Part shown: piece after piece, positions 1-7,580 of the stretch | Position numbering within the stretch: position 1 is the first letter of the stretch | Layout: each line of letters starts with the position of its first letter | Assembly: GCF_026004055.1 (NCBI RefSeq) | Contig: NZ_BPIJ01000002.1 | Coordinates: 683,803-747,802, forward strand | DNA from: Meiothermus sp. | GTDB taxonomy: Bacteria; Deinococcota; Deinococci; Deinococcales; Thermaceae | Reading direction: 5' to 3' | DNA length: 64,000 nucleotides | Notes under the pieces: generated by a model | The model's input: only the letters and a program-made list of their open reading frames with translations | What the model was told of the DNA's origin: nothing | The model's database searches: none | Position numbers and translations under genes: made by a program

Positions 1-1218
1 GTCGAGGACGTGGACGGCAACACCTTTATTGACCTGGCGGGCGGCATCGGGGTGCTGGCTGTGGGGCACACGCCCGCGGGCGTGGTGGAGGCCCTCAAGG
101 CCCAGGCCGATGAACTGCTGCACATGTGCAGCATCGTGGCCAACTACGAGCCCTACGTGGCGGTCTGCGAGGCCCTAAACCGCCTCACCCCCGGCAACTT
201 CCCCAAGAAAACCCTGCTGGCCAACGGCGGGGCCGAAGCGGTGGAGAACGCGGTCAAGTTTGCCCGCCGCTACACCGGGCGCCCCGGCATCATCGTCTTT
301 GAGGGGGCCTACCACGGGCGCACCAACCTGACCATGGCCATGACCAGCAAGTGGGGCCTCTTCAAGAAAGGCTTTGGCCCCTTTGCCCCCGAGGTCTACC
401 GTCTGCCGGTGCCCAACCTCTACCGCACCCCCGAGGGCATGACCCCCGAGGCCTACCTGGACTGGGCCTGCTGGAACCTCGAGAACGCCCTCACCGCGCA
501 CATAGACCCCTCGGCGCTGGCCGCCATCGTGATCGAGCCGGTGATCGGCGAGGGGGGTTTTATACCAGTGCCGCACAAGTTCCTGCGCAAAATCCGCGAG
601 GTCTGCGACGCCACGGGCGCGGTGATGATTGCCGACGAAATCCAGTCGGGCTCGGGCCGCACCGGCAAGCTCTGGGCCATCGAGCACAGCGGGGTGGTGC
701 CCGACCTGATTATTAGCGCCAAGAGCCTGGGGGCCGGGATGCCCATCAGCGCCGTGACGGGCCGGGCCGAGATTCTGGACGCCCCGCATGTAGGGGGGGT
801 GGGCAGCACCTATGGTGGCAACCCCCTGGCCTGCGTGGCGGCCCTGGAGGCCCTGCGCACCCTGGAGTCGCCCGGCTTCCTGGACAAAGCCCAGCGCATC
901 GAGCACATGGTGCGCGAGACCTTCGAGCCCCTGAAAGCCGAAATTCCGGTGCTGGGTGACGTGCGCGGGGTGGGGGCCATGATGGTACTCGAGTTCGTCC
1001 AAGACCCCAAGACCAAAGAACCCTGGCAGGAGTTCGCCATGGAGACCATCAAGCTGGCCTCGAGGCGGGGCGTGATTTTGATTCGGGCCGGGCTCTACAC
1101 CAACTGCATCCGCTTTTTGCCTGCCCTGGACATACCCGAAGAGATGCTGCGCGAGGCCCTGGGGGTGGTGGCGGGGGCCATCCGCGAGACCTACCAGGCC
1201 ATGGCGGTAGGGGCCTAG
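1..1218 (+). CDS. Class III aminotransferase, 4-aminobutyrate-type (5' end outside window)
   Basis: PLP-dependent class III (omega) aminotransferase, probably moving the amino group of GABA or a related omega-amine to a keto acid in the cytoplasm. The frame is open to base 1, so roughly 25-35 N-terminal residues lie outside the window. Family motifs are in order: NGGAEAVENAVKFAR, EGAYHGRT, VIEPVIGEGG, the DEIQSGSGRTG cofactor segment, and SAKSLGAGMP, whose Lys is the expected Schiff-base lysine. The next gene starts 90 bp on and encodes another PLP enzyme. With the two aldehyde dehydrogenases in the window it would fit putrescine/GABA breakdown. Substrate is inferred, since ornithine- and acetylornithine-type enzymes share these motifs. 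Confidence 0.85.
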   Translation, partial: VEDVDGNTFIDLAGGIGVLAVGHTPAGVVEALKAQADELLHMCSIVANYEPYVAVCEALNRLTPGNFPKKTLLANGGAEAVENAVKFARRYTGRPGIIVFEGAYHGRTNLTMAMTSKWGLFKKGFGPFAPEVYRLPVPNLYRTPEGMTPEAYLDWACWNLENALTAHIDPSALAAIVIEPVIGEGGFIPVPHKFLRKIREVCDATGAVMIADEIQSGSGRTGKLWAIEHSGVVPDLIISAKSLGAGMPISAVTGRAEILDAPHVGGVGSTYGGNPLACVAALEALRTLESPGFLDKAQRIEHMVRETFEPLKAEIPVLGDVRGVGAMMVLEFVQDPKTKEPWQEFAMETIKLASRRGVILIRAGLYTNCIRFLPALDIPEEMLREALGVVAGAIRETYQAMAVGA

Positions 1219-1308
1219 CCAGGTCGAGGTTTTCGGCGATGTCCCGGGCCAACCGGAGCTTGCAAGGTACAAACCCCCGGCCCCAACTGGTTCAACGATA
1301 AAGCACCC

Positions 1309-2271
1309 ATGAACCTTCTCAATGACTTAACTGGGGCCATCTGGCAGGCCCATACCCGCCTGGGGCCCCACCTGCGCGAGACCCCGCTGGACTATTCGCA
1401 GGCTTTCTCCCGGATGACCGGGGCCCAGGTCTGGCTGAAGCTGGAGAACCTCCAGCCCACCGGCTCCTTCAAGGTGCGCGGGGCGCTGAACAAGCTGCTC
1501 TCGCTCTCGCCCGAAGCGTTGCAAAAAGGGGTGGTGGCGGCCAGCAGCGGCAACCACGGGGCCGGGATCGCCTATGGGCTCCAGAAGCTGGGGGCCAAGG
1601 GCGTGGTCTTTGTGCCGGAGGGGGCCAGTGCGACCAAGCTCGAGGCCATCCGGCGCTACGGCGCCGAAGTGCGGGTGTTCGGAAAAAGCGGCGACGATAC
1701 CGAGCTGTATGCCAGGCAGTACGCCGATGCCCACGGCCTGACCTACATCTCACCCTACAACGACCCGGAGGTGATTGCTGGCCAGGGCACCATTGGGCTG
1801 GAAATCGCCCATCAGATGTCCCAACCCCCGGATGCGGTTTTTGTGACGGTAGGAGGCGGGGGGATGATCTCAGGCATCGCTTCATACCTCAAATCGGTGA
1901 GTCCCCACACCACCATTGTGGGTTGCCAGCCGGAAAACGACGCGGCCATGTGGGCTTCCATTCAGGCCGGACGTATCGTGTCCATCGAGGCCCGGCCCAC
2001 CCTTTCAGATGGGAGCGCGGGCGGTTTGGAACCAGACGCCATCACCTTTGCGCTGTGCCAAAATCTGGTGGACGATTGGATCACCGTGAGCGAAGAAGAG
2101 ATCGCCTCGGCCATGCGCTTTTTTATAGAAACCCAACACCAGCTTTTGGAGGGTGCAGCCGGGGTGGCCCTGGCGGCCCTGCTCAAAGCAGGCATCCGGG
2201 GCCGGCGGGCGATAGCGGTGGTCTGTGGGGCCAATATCGGACTGGAAACCTTGCGAAAAATCTTGCAGTAA
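1309..2271 (+). CDS. Threonine/serine dehydratase-like PLP enzyme
   Basis: A 320-residue fold-type II PLP enzyme of the threonine/serine dehydratase group, which deaminates hydroxy-amino acids to keto acids. The PLP lysine is in TGSFKVRGA, the phosphate/substrate loop is SSGNHGAG, and the glycine-rich loop is TVGGGGMISG. At 320 residues it lacks a C-terminal ACT regulatory domain, so it is the catabolic, non-allosteric size (like TdcB, serine racemase or EutB) rather than biosynthetic IlvA. The ATG at 1309 has no clear Shine-Dalgarno and may be leaderless. It sits between an aminotransferase and a PotD-like binding protein, suggesting a catabolic role. The exact hydroxy-amino-acid substrate cannot be read from sequence. 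Confidence 0.85.
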   Translation: MNLLNDLTGAIWQAHTRLGPHLRETPLDYSQAFSRMTGAQVWLKLENLQPTGSFKVRGALNKLLSLSPEALQKGVVAASSGNHGAGIAYGLQKLGAKGVVFVPEGASATKLEAIRRYGAEVRVFGKSGDDTELYARQYADAHGLTYISPYNDPEVIAGQGTIGLEIAHQMSQPPDAVFVTVGGGGMISGIASYLKSVSPHTTIVGCQPENDAAMWASIQAGRIVSIEARPTLSDGSAGGLEPDAITFALCQNLVDDWITVSEEEIASAMRFFIETQHQLLEGAAGVALAALLKAGIRGRRAIAVVCGANIGLETLRKILQ

Positions 2272-2312
2272 CCTTTACCCACAGGGTATTTTGACCCAAA
2301 AGGAGCGAAACC

Positions 2313-3338
2313 ATGCGAACCCTTCTTGCACTGGCCGTTGCCTGGGGCCTAGCGTTGGCCCAGGGTACCCTTCAGCTTTATACCTGGACCGACTACATAG
2401 ACCCCGGCATCGTCAAGGACTTCGAGCAAGCCACCGGTATCAAGGTGCGCATCACCTACTACGAGTCCAACGAAGAACTGCTGGCCAAACTCCAGGCCGG
2501 GGGGGTGAGCCAGTTCGATGTGGTGGTGCCTTCGGACTTCATTATCCCCAGCATGATCCAGCTCAAGCTGCTTCAGCCGCTGGACAAAGGCAAAATTCCC
2601 AACCTGAAGAACCTCGAGCCCAAGTTCACCAACCCCCCCTACGACCCCGGCAACCGCTACACCGCGGGGTATTTGTGGGGCACGGTGGGCTTGATGTACC
2701 GCACCGACATCTTCAAGACCCCGCCTGTCTCCTGGAGCGTGCTCTTCGACCCACGCCAACAAAAGGGGCCTTTTACCCTGATGGACTCTTCGCGCGAGAT
2801 GCTGGGCATCGGGCTTCGCTACCTGGGCTACTCGGTCAACAGCACCGACCCGGCGCAGGTCAAGCGGGCCATGGACGCCTTGCTGGCTGCCAAGCGCAGC
2901 CGCAACTTTAAGGGCTTCCAGGGCGGGGTCTCGGCCACCAAGCTACTCCTGGCCAACCAGATTGTGGCGGCGGTGGTCTACAACCAGGATGCCCTGCGCA
3001 CCGCCGAGGGCAACCCCCGCTACGGCTTTACCATTCCCCAGGAGGGCAGCACCCTCTTCATTGACAGCATGGCCATTCCGGCCAAAGCCCCCAACCCCGA
3101 GGCCGCCCACCGGTTCATCAACTTCATCCTGGACGCTCGCGTGGGGGCTCGCCTGGCCGAGTACCAGCAGTCGGCCACTCCCAATGCCGCCGCCAAGCGG
3201 TTGCTCAAGCCCGAAATGCTGAAAAACCCCGCCATCTGGCCCACCGAGGCCCAGATGAAGGTGCTCGAGTTCATTCTCGACCAGGGTCGCAACAACCGCG
3301 TGCTGGACGAAGCCTGGACCCAGGTCAAAAGCCGCTAG
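2313..3338 (+). CDS. Spermidine/putrescine-type substrate-binding protein (PotD-like)
   Basis: A 341-residue extracytoplasmic solute-binding protein of the PotD/PotF group, which hands polyamines or related amines to an ABC importer. It begins with a signal peptide (MRTLLALAVAWGLALAQ) followed by the typical LYTWTDYIDPGIVKDFEQAT and SQFDVVVPSDFIIPSMI. An AAAGGAG ribosome-binding site lies 8 bases before the ATG. No permease or ATPase gene is adjacent, so it is an orphan here and may use the PotABC-like system at 19.1-22.0 kb. The pairing is a guess, since that cluster has its own binding protein. Confidence 0.88.
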   Translation: MRTLLALAVAWGLALAQGTLQLYTWTDYIDPGIVKDFEQATGIKVRITYYESNEELLAKLQAGGVSQFDVVVPSDFIIPSMIQLKLLQPLDKGKIPNLKNLEPKFTNPPYDPGNRYTAGYLWGTVGLMYRTDIFKTPPVSWSVLFDPRQQKGPFTLMDSSREMLGIGLRYLGYSVNSTDPAQVKRAMDALLAAKRSRNFKGFQGGVSATKLLLANQIVAAVVYNQDALRTAEGNPRYGFTIPQEGSTLFIDSMAIPAKAPNPEAAHRFINFILDARVGARLAEYQQSATPNAAAKRLLKPEMLKNPAIWPTEAQMKVLEFILDQGRNNRVLDEAWTQVKSR

Positions 3339-3368
3339 TACAACCCTGCTGGTTATCGGCCATAAGCT

Positions 3369-4043
3369 GTGAGCATTATGCACGAACTTCTGGTAAGCCC
3401 CGACAACCGCTTTGTGGTGGTACAGTCCGAGCCCTGGATGGCGCAAGAGCTCGAGGCCATCCAGCAGGCTTCCTTTCCTTCGCTGGCAAGGGACGAACTG
3501 ATCACCGCCGAACACTACCAGGCGCACATGCGGGTTTTCCCCCAGGGGCAGCACGCGGTCATCGAACGCGAAAGCGGAAGGGTGGCCGCCTGCTCCACCG
3601 ACCTCAGAACCCACGTCGACTTCAAGCATTTCCAGCACAAATACATGGAGGCCGTGGGCCACAACTGGCTTACCACCCACGACCCCACGGGCGACTGGCT
3701 CTATGGGGCCGATATCGGGGTGCACCCGGCGTTTAGGGGCCTGGGGCTTTCCACCTTGCTCTACACGGCCCGGCAAAACCTGGCGCGGCGTCTGGGTCTG
3801 AAGGGCCATGTGGCCGGGGCCATGCCCAAAGGCTACGCTGCCCATCAGCGGAGCCTTTATATCGAGCAGTACGTGGCCCGGGTGGTTCGCGGGGAGATGT
3901 TCGACCCGGTGCTCTCGGTGCAGCTCAAGCGGGGTTATTGTGTCTGGGGCATTATCCCCGACTACCTCGATGACCCCAGTTGCGGCAACTACGGGGTGTT
4001 TATCGTGTGGCGCAACCCAGACTACCCGGAAAGGAACGCATGA
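3369..4043 (+). CDS. GNAT acetyltransferase resembling the domain fused to nitrilases
   Basis: A 224-residue GNAT-fold N-acetyltransferase. The acetyl-CoA loop region is GADIGVHPAFRGLGLSTLLY. The C-terminal half, with FDPVLSVQLKRGY then FIVWRNPDY, resembles from memory the GNAT domain found N-terminal to a carbon-nitrogen hydrolase in bifunctional bacterial proteins; here it stands alone, and a separate nitrilase-type amidase lies at 36.4-37.2 kb. The start is GTG 3369 or ATG 3378; neither has a clear ribosome-binding site. The stop overlaps the next ATG (ATGA at 4040-4043), so it is translationally coupled to the amidohydrolase. The acetylated substrate is unknown; a polyamine or amino acid would fit the surroundings. 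Confidence 0.75.
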   Translation: MSIMHELLVSPDNRFVVVQSEPWMAQELEAIQQASFPSLARDELITAEHYQAHMRVFPQGQHAVIERESGRVAACSTDLRTHVDFKHFQHKYMEAVGHNWLTTHDPTGDWLYGADIGVHPAFRGLGLSTLLYTARQNLARRLGLKGHVAGAMPKGYAAHQRSLYIEQYVARVVRGEMFDPVLSVQLKRGYCVWGIIPDYLDDPSCGNYGVFIVWRNPDYPERNA

Positions 4044-5581
4044 GCCATTTGCTTTTGTACGGCGGTGCCATCCTGAACCCCTATCTGCGCAACGGGGTAT
4101 ACGGCCTCGAGCCTCTCGAGGCCCTCCTTGTTCGGAATGGCCGCATTGCCGCTACAGGCAGGCTGGCCGACCTCGAGAACCTGGCCCCTTCGGTCCAAAA
4201 GGTGCATCTGGAAGGCCGCATTTTGCTCCCCGGCTTCAACGACGCCCATGTGCACATCTGGAAGGTAGGGCAGCTTCGCACCACCCTGCTCGACCTGCGC
4301 GGGGTGCAAAGCCTGGGGGAGATGTACCAGAAGGTAGAAGAGCGCGCCAAAGCCCTGAAGCCCGGCGAGTGGCTGTGGGGCCGGGGCTGGAACGAGGCCC
4401 TGCTCGCCGAAAAGGCCATGCCCTCCAAAGCTGCCCTGGACAAACTGGCCCCGCAAAACCCGGTGCTCCTTACCCGCACCTGTGCCCACATCCACGCGGT
4501 CAACAGCCGGGCCATGCAGCTGGCCGGCATTACCCCCGAAACGCACGTCCCCGGCGGGGAAATCAACTATGAGCAGGGCATCCTCTACGAGACCGCCTAC
4601 GGGCTTGTATTCAAGGCCATGGGTGAGCCCACCCAGGCTCAGTACGAGCAGTGGGTGAAGGCCGGCTGCGAGTACCTGCGTTCGCTGGGCATCACCAGCG
4701 CCACCGACCCCGCCGTAGACCCCCCGCTGTACGCCGCCTACCGGGCACTGGACGCGCGCGGCGAACTGCCTATCCGGGTTAACCTGCTCTATATCCGCCG
4801 CCCGGACGGGGGCACCGAGACCTTTCCCTTGCCCGAGAAGCACCTTTCCGACAAGCTGCGCTGCGACTCGGTGAAGTTTTTTGCCGACGGGGGCCTCTCG
4901 GGGGCTACGGCGGCCATCTCGAGGCCCTACAAAACGCTAGAGCCCCCCAACTACGGCATTTTGCGCTTCGAGGAGGAGGAGCTTTATACGCTGGCCCTGG
5001 AAGCCCATCAAGCGGGCTTCCGTATCGGCACCCATGCCATTGGCGACCGGGCCTTGGATCAGGTTTTACGCGTTTACGAACGGCTCTACCAGACCGCCCC
5101 CGGCCCTCGCCACCGCCTCGAGCACTTTGGGCTGGCCGGCCCCGAGCACCTGGCAAAAGCCCGTCAGCTTGGCATCATCGCCGTGCCTCAGCCGGTTTTT
5201 CTGCACGAACTGCGAACCAACTACCAGCGCTACGTGCCCGAGGAGTGGTTCTGCCGCTGCTTCAACCTGCGGGCCATGCTCGAGGCGGGCCTTACGGTGG
5301 CCTTTTCCTCGGACGGGCCGGTGGTGCGGCAGATTGACCCGCTCATCGGCCTGCGCGCCGCACTCCAAGAGCCCCTTTGTGCGGGCAACGAGGTGCGCCT
5401 GGAGCAAGCCCTCTGGGCCTACACCTTGGGCGGGGCGGTGGCCCAGGGGGATGAAGGCAACCGGGGGAGCCTGGAGCCCGGCAAGTGGGCCGACCTGGTG
5501 ATCCTGGAGGGTGACTTGCGGGAGATCGAAAGCCTCTCGGTTCGCCAAACCCTTGTGGGTGGGAGGGAGAAGGCGGGGTGA
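4040..5581 (+). CDS. YtcJ-type amidohydrolase (metal-dependent)
   Basis: A 513-residue amidohydrolase-superfamily enzyme of the YtcJ (Amidohydro_3) group. It shows the N-terminal metal motif LPGFNDAHVHIWK, a TCAHIHAVNSRA segment, FFADGGLSG, GTHAIGDRALD, the late FSSDGPV metal/acid motif, and the C-terminal GSLEPGKWADLVILEGD strand. It would hydrolyse an amide, carbamate or N-acyl bond in the cytoplasm. I start it at ATG 4040, preceded by AAAGGAA, not at the longer upstream in-frame codon, because N-terminal homology (LLYGGAILNP) begins there. It overlaps the GNAT genes on both sides (ATGA, then GTGA at 5578), which suggests the three act on one metabolite. Substrate unknown. Confidence 0.85.
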   Translation: MSHLLLYGGAILNPYLRNGVYGLEPLEALLVRNGRIAATGRLADLENLAPSVQKVHLEGRILLPGFNDAHVHIWKVGQLRTTLLDLRGVQSLGEMYQKVEERAKALKPGEWLWGRGWNEALLAEKAMPSKAALDKLAPQNPVLLTRTCAHIHAVNSRAMQLAGITPETHVPGGEINYEQGILYETAYGLVFKAMGEPTQAQYEQWVKAGCEYLRSLGITSATDPAVDPPLYAAYRALDARGELPIRVNLLYIRRPDGGTETFPLPEKHLSDKLRCDSVKFFADGGLSGATAAISRPYKTLEPPNYGILRFEEEELYTLALEAHQAGFRIGTHAIGDRALDQVLRVYERLYQTAPGPRHRLEHFGLAGPEHLAKARQLGIIAVPQPVFLHELRTNYQRYVPEEWFCRCFNLRAMLEAGLTVAFSSDGPVVRQIDPLIGLRAALQEPLCAGNEVRLEQALWAYTLGGAVAQGDEGNRGSLEPGKWADLVILEGDLREIESLSVRQTLVGGREKAG

Positions 5582-6003
5582 TTCGCTCATTAAAGCCCCA
5601 CGAGCTCGAGGTCTACCTACCCCTGCGTCAGGCCCTGTGGCCCGGCGCCGATGACCCTTCCGAGGTGATGGCTCAGCTTGCCCATCCCGAGCGCTTTCAG
5701 ATCCTGGTGGCCGAAGAGGAGGGCCGGCTGGTTGGTTGGGCCGAAGTTTCGCTGCGCGACTATGCCGAAGGCTGTGAGACGAGCCCGGTGGGTTTCCTCG
5801 AGGGCTGGTATGTAGCGCCGACCCACCGCCGGCGCGGCATCGGGCGCAGGCTGGTGGAGGCCGCCGAGGATTGGGCTAGGGCCAAAGGTTGCATCGAGAT
5901 GGCTTCCGACACCGAGTTGCACAACACCTCGAGCCAGCTCGCCCATACCCGGCTGGGTTATCAGGAAGTCGAACGCCTGGTATGTTTTCGCAAATCGCTT
6001 TGA
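5578..6003 (+). CDS. GNAT acetyltransferase, AAC(6')-like
   Basis: A 141-residue single-domain GNAT resembling aminoglycoside 6'-N-acetyltransferases and related housekeeping acetyltransferases. It has FLEGWYVAPTHRRRGIGRRLVEAA as the acetyl-CoA binding segment (R/Q-x-x-G-x-G type) and HNTSSQLAHTRLGYQEV at the C-terminus. The GTG start at 5578 overlaps the TGA of the amidohydrolase, and the next gene begins 12 bp after its stop, so it is within an operon. AAC(6')-like sequence does not prove aminoglycoside modification; in this catabolic operon an amine metabolite is at least as likely. Confidence 0.78.
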   Translation: MIRSLKPHELEVYLPLRQALWPGADDPSEVMAQLAHPERFQILVAEEEGRLVGWAEVSLRDYAEGCETSPVGFLEGWYVAPTHRRRGIGRRLVEAAEDWARAKGCIEMASDTELHNTSSQLAHTRLGYQEVERLVCFRKSL

Positions 6004-6014
6004 GATGAGGCACC

Positions 6015-7370
6015 ATGACCCCCACCATAGATCGCCATAAAGTGAAAGCCCTGATGCAAGCCGAGCAGCGGCGTTTTGCCGAGCGCCACCCACGCTCCAT
6101 GGAGCTCTACCGCCGCGCCCAGCACTCGCTGTTGGCCGGGGTGCCCATGCACTGGATGACCCGCTGGCCGGGGGGTTTCCCGATCTTTGTGGCCGAGGCC
6201 AGGGGTGCCACCTTCCGCGATGTGGATGGGCTCGAGTACATAGACTTGTGCCTGGGCGACACCGGGGCCATGACCGGCCACTCGCCCCAGGCGGCCTTGC
6301 CCGGCATCATCGAGCAACTCCAGAAAGGCATCACCACCATGCTGCCCTCCGAAAACGCCTTCTGGGTGGCCGAGGAGTTGCAGCGCCGCTTTGGCCTCAA
6401 ATACTGGCAGTTCGCCCTCTCGGCTACCGACGCCAACCGCTTCTCGTTGCGGCTGGCGCGGGCCATTACCGGCAGGCCCAAGGTGCTGGTCTTCCACGGC
6501 TGCTACCACGGCACCGTGGACGAGGCCTACGCCTGGCTAATAGACAGCAAACCCGCCAGCCGCCCCGGCAACATCGGACCCCAGGTAGACCCCACCCTCA
6601 CCACCAAGGTGGTGGAGTGGAACGATGTGGAAGCCCTGGAGGAAGCCCTGCGCCCCGGCGATGTGGCGGCGGTGCTGGCCGAGCCGGTAATGACCAACGT
6701 GGGCATCGTGCAGCCCCTGCCGGGCTACCATGCGGCCCTGCGCGAGCTAACCCGCCGCTACGGCACGCTGCTGATTATCGACGAAACCCACACCCTCTCC
6801 GCCGGGCCGGGGGGCTACACAAAAGCCCACGGCCTCGAGCCCGATCTCCTGACCGTGGGCAAGCCCTTAGGCAGCGGCATCCCCAGCGCGGCCTACGGCT
6901 TTACTGAAGAAGTGGGACAACAGGCCCAGCAGGTCGTTCAGCCCCCCTACGCCGATACCGGGGGCATTGGGGGCACCCTGGCGGCCAACGCCCTCTCCCT
7001 CGCGGCCATGCGGGCCACCCTCGAGCACGTCCTGACCGAGGAAGCTTATGCCCGCATGATTGCTTTGGGAGAGCAGCTCGAGGCCGAGGTACAGGGCGTG
7101 ATGGAAAAATACCACCTGCCCTGGCACGTGACCCGCGTGGGTTGCAGAGTGGAGTACCTCTTCCGCCCCAACCCTGCCCGCAATGGCTCCGAGGCCTTAG
7201 CAGGCCAAGACCCCGACCTCGACCCCTTCATTCACCTGTTCATGCTGAACCGGGGCATCCTGCTCACCCCCTTCCACAACATGACCCTCATCTCGCCCGA
7301 GACCACCCCCGAGCAGGTGCGGCGGCATACCGAGGTGCTTGAAGAAGCGGTGCAGGCGCTTCTGGCCTGA
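6015..7370 (+). CDS. Class III aminotransferase, glutamate-1-semialdehyde-aminomutase-like
   Basis: A 451-residue class III PLP enzyme in the HemL-like branch of the aspartate aminotransferase superfamily. Visible motifs: a substrate-side LCLGDTGAMTGHSP, VFHGCYHGTVDEAY, VLAEPVMTNVGIV, DETHTLSAGPGG and TVGKPLGSGIPSAAYG (PLP lysine). The N-terminal SLLAGVPMHWMTRWPG segment is typical of catabolic HemL-like aminotransferases rather than true HemL. The start ATG 6015 follows GATGAGGCACC, a weak ribosome-binding site. It is the last gene of the coupled group from 3369. It is followed by a MITE-like repeat that separates it from the FAD oxidoreductase. Substrate not identifiable. Confidence 0.82.
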   Translation: MTPTIDRHKVKALMQAEQRRFAERHPRSMELYRRAQHSLLAGVPMHWMTRWPGGFPIFVAEARGATFRDVDGLEYIDLCLGDTGAMTGHSPQAALPGIIEQLQKGITTMLPSENAFWVAEELQRRFGLKYWQFALSATDANRFSLRLARAITGRPKVLVFHGCYHGTVDEAYAWLIDSKPASRPGNIGPQVDPTLTTKVVEWNDVEALEEALRPGDVAAVLAEPVMTNVGIVQPLPGYHAALRELTRRYGTLLIIDETHTLSAGPGGYTKAHGLEPDLLTVGKPLGSGIPSAAYGFTEEVGQQAQQVVQPPYADTGGIGGTLAANALSLAAMRATLEHVLTEEAYARMIALGEQLEAEVQGVMEKYHLPWHVTRVGCRVEYLFRPNPARNGSEALAGQDPDLDPFIHLFMLNRGILLTPFHNMTLISPETTPEQVRRHTEVLEEAVQALLA

Positions 7371-7380
7371 TTCGATTTTG

Positions 7381-7503
7381 TGCCGGATTCAAAAAGATAC
7401 TCATCAAAACCAAAACCCAGAGGCTATCTTTTTGAATCCCAGAGCACTCCCTTCGGTCGGGTTAGTTCGTCACCATTCGGTGACGAACTAACCGAATCTG
7501 GTA
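7381..7503. repeat. MITE-like family A element, internally deleted copy (A1)
   Basis: A shortened (123 bp) member of the ~194-bp family A repeat. It keeps both outer hairpins: GGATTCAAAAAGATA / TATCTTTTTGAATCC, and GGTTAGTTCGTCACC / GGTGACGAACTAACC with an ATTC loop. About 70 bp of the middle, including the GGGCGGTATCGCCC hairpin, is missing. Flanking triplets are TTG and TTA, so a target duplication is imperfect. It is non-coding and lies between two + strand genes, where its hairpins might act as a transcription terminator. Confidence 0.8.
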
Positions 7504-7560
7504 TTACCTTCGGCCACCGGCCTTGAGCGATAGGCTGTTGCCAACACAGCCCGTACCTAG

Positions 7561-7577
7561 ATGTATACTGTATACAT
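7561..7577. promoter_or_regulatory. Perfect 8-1-8 palindrome abutting a start codon (putative GntR-type operator/−10)
   Basis: ATGTATAC-T-GTATACAT is a perfect inverted repeat ending 3 bp before the ATG at 7581. The GTATAC half-sites resemble operators of GntR-family repressors, and the TATACAT within the right arm could be the −10 of a leaderless promoter. A repressor bound here would block transcription of the FAD oxidoreductase. No GntR gene is seen in the window. Confidence 0.6.
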
Positions 7578-7580
7578 ATT

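Noticed and set aside
175-1272. Long open frame opposite the aminotransferase
   Set aside because: Shadow frame caused by high G+C; the + strand frame shows the full class III aminotransferase motifs.
2943-3845. 300-codon open frame on the − strand
   Set aside because: It spans two + strand genes with clear homology (PotD-like and GNAT) and has no recognisable motifs.
5578-6003. Aminoglycoside resistance gene
   Set aside because: AAC(6')-like sequence alone is weak evidence; the gene is embedded in a catabolic operon without resistance or mobile-element context.
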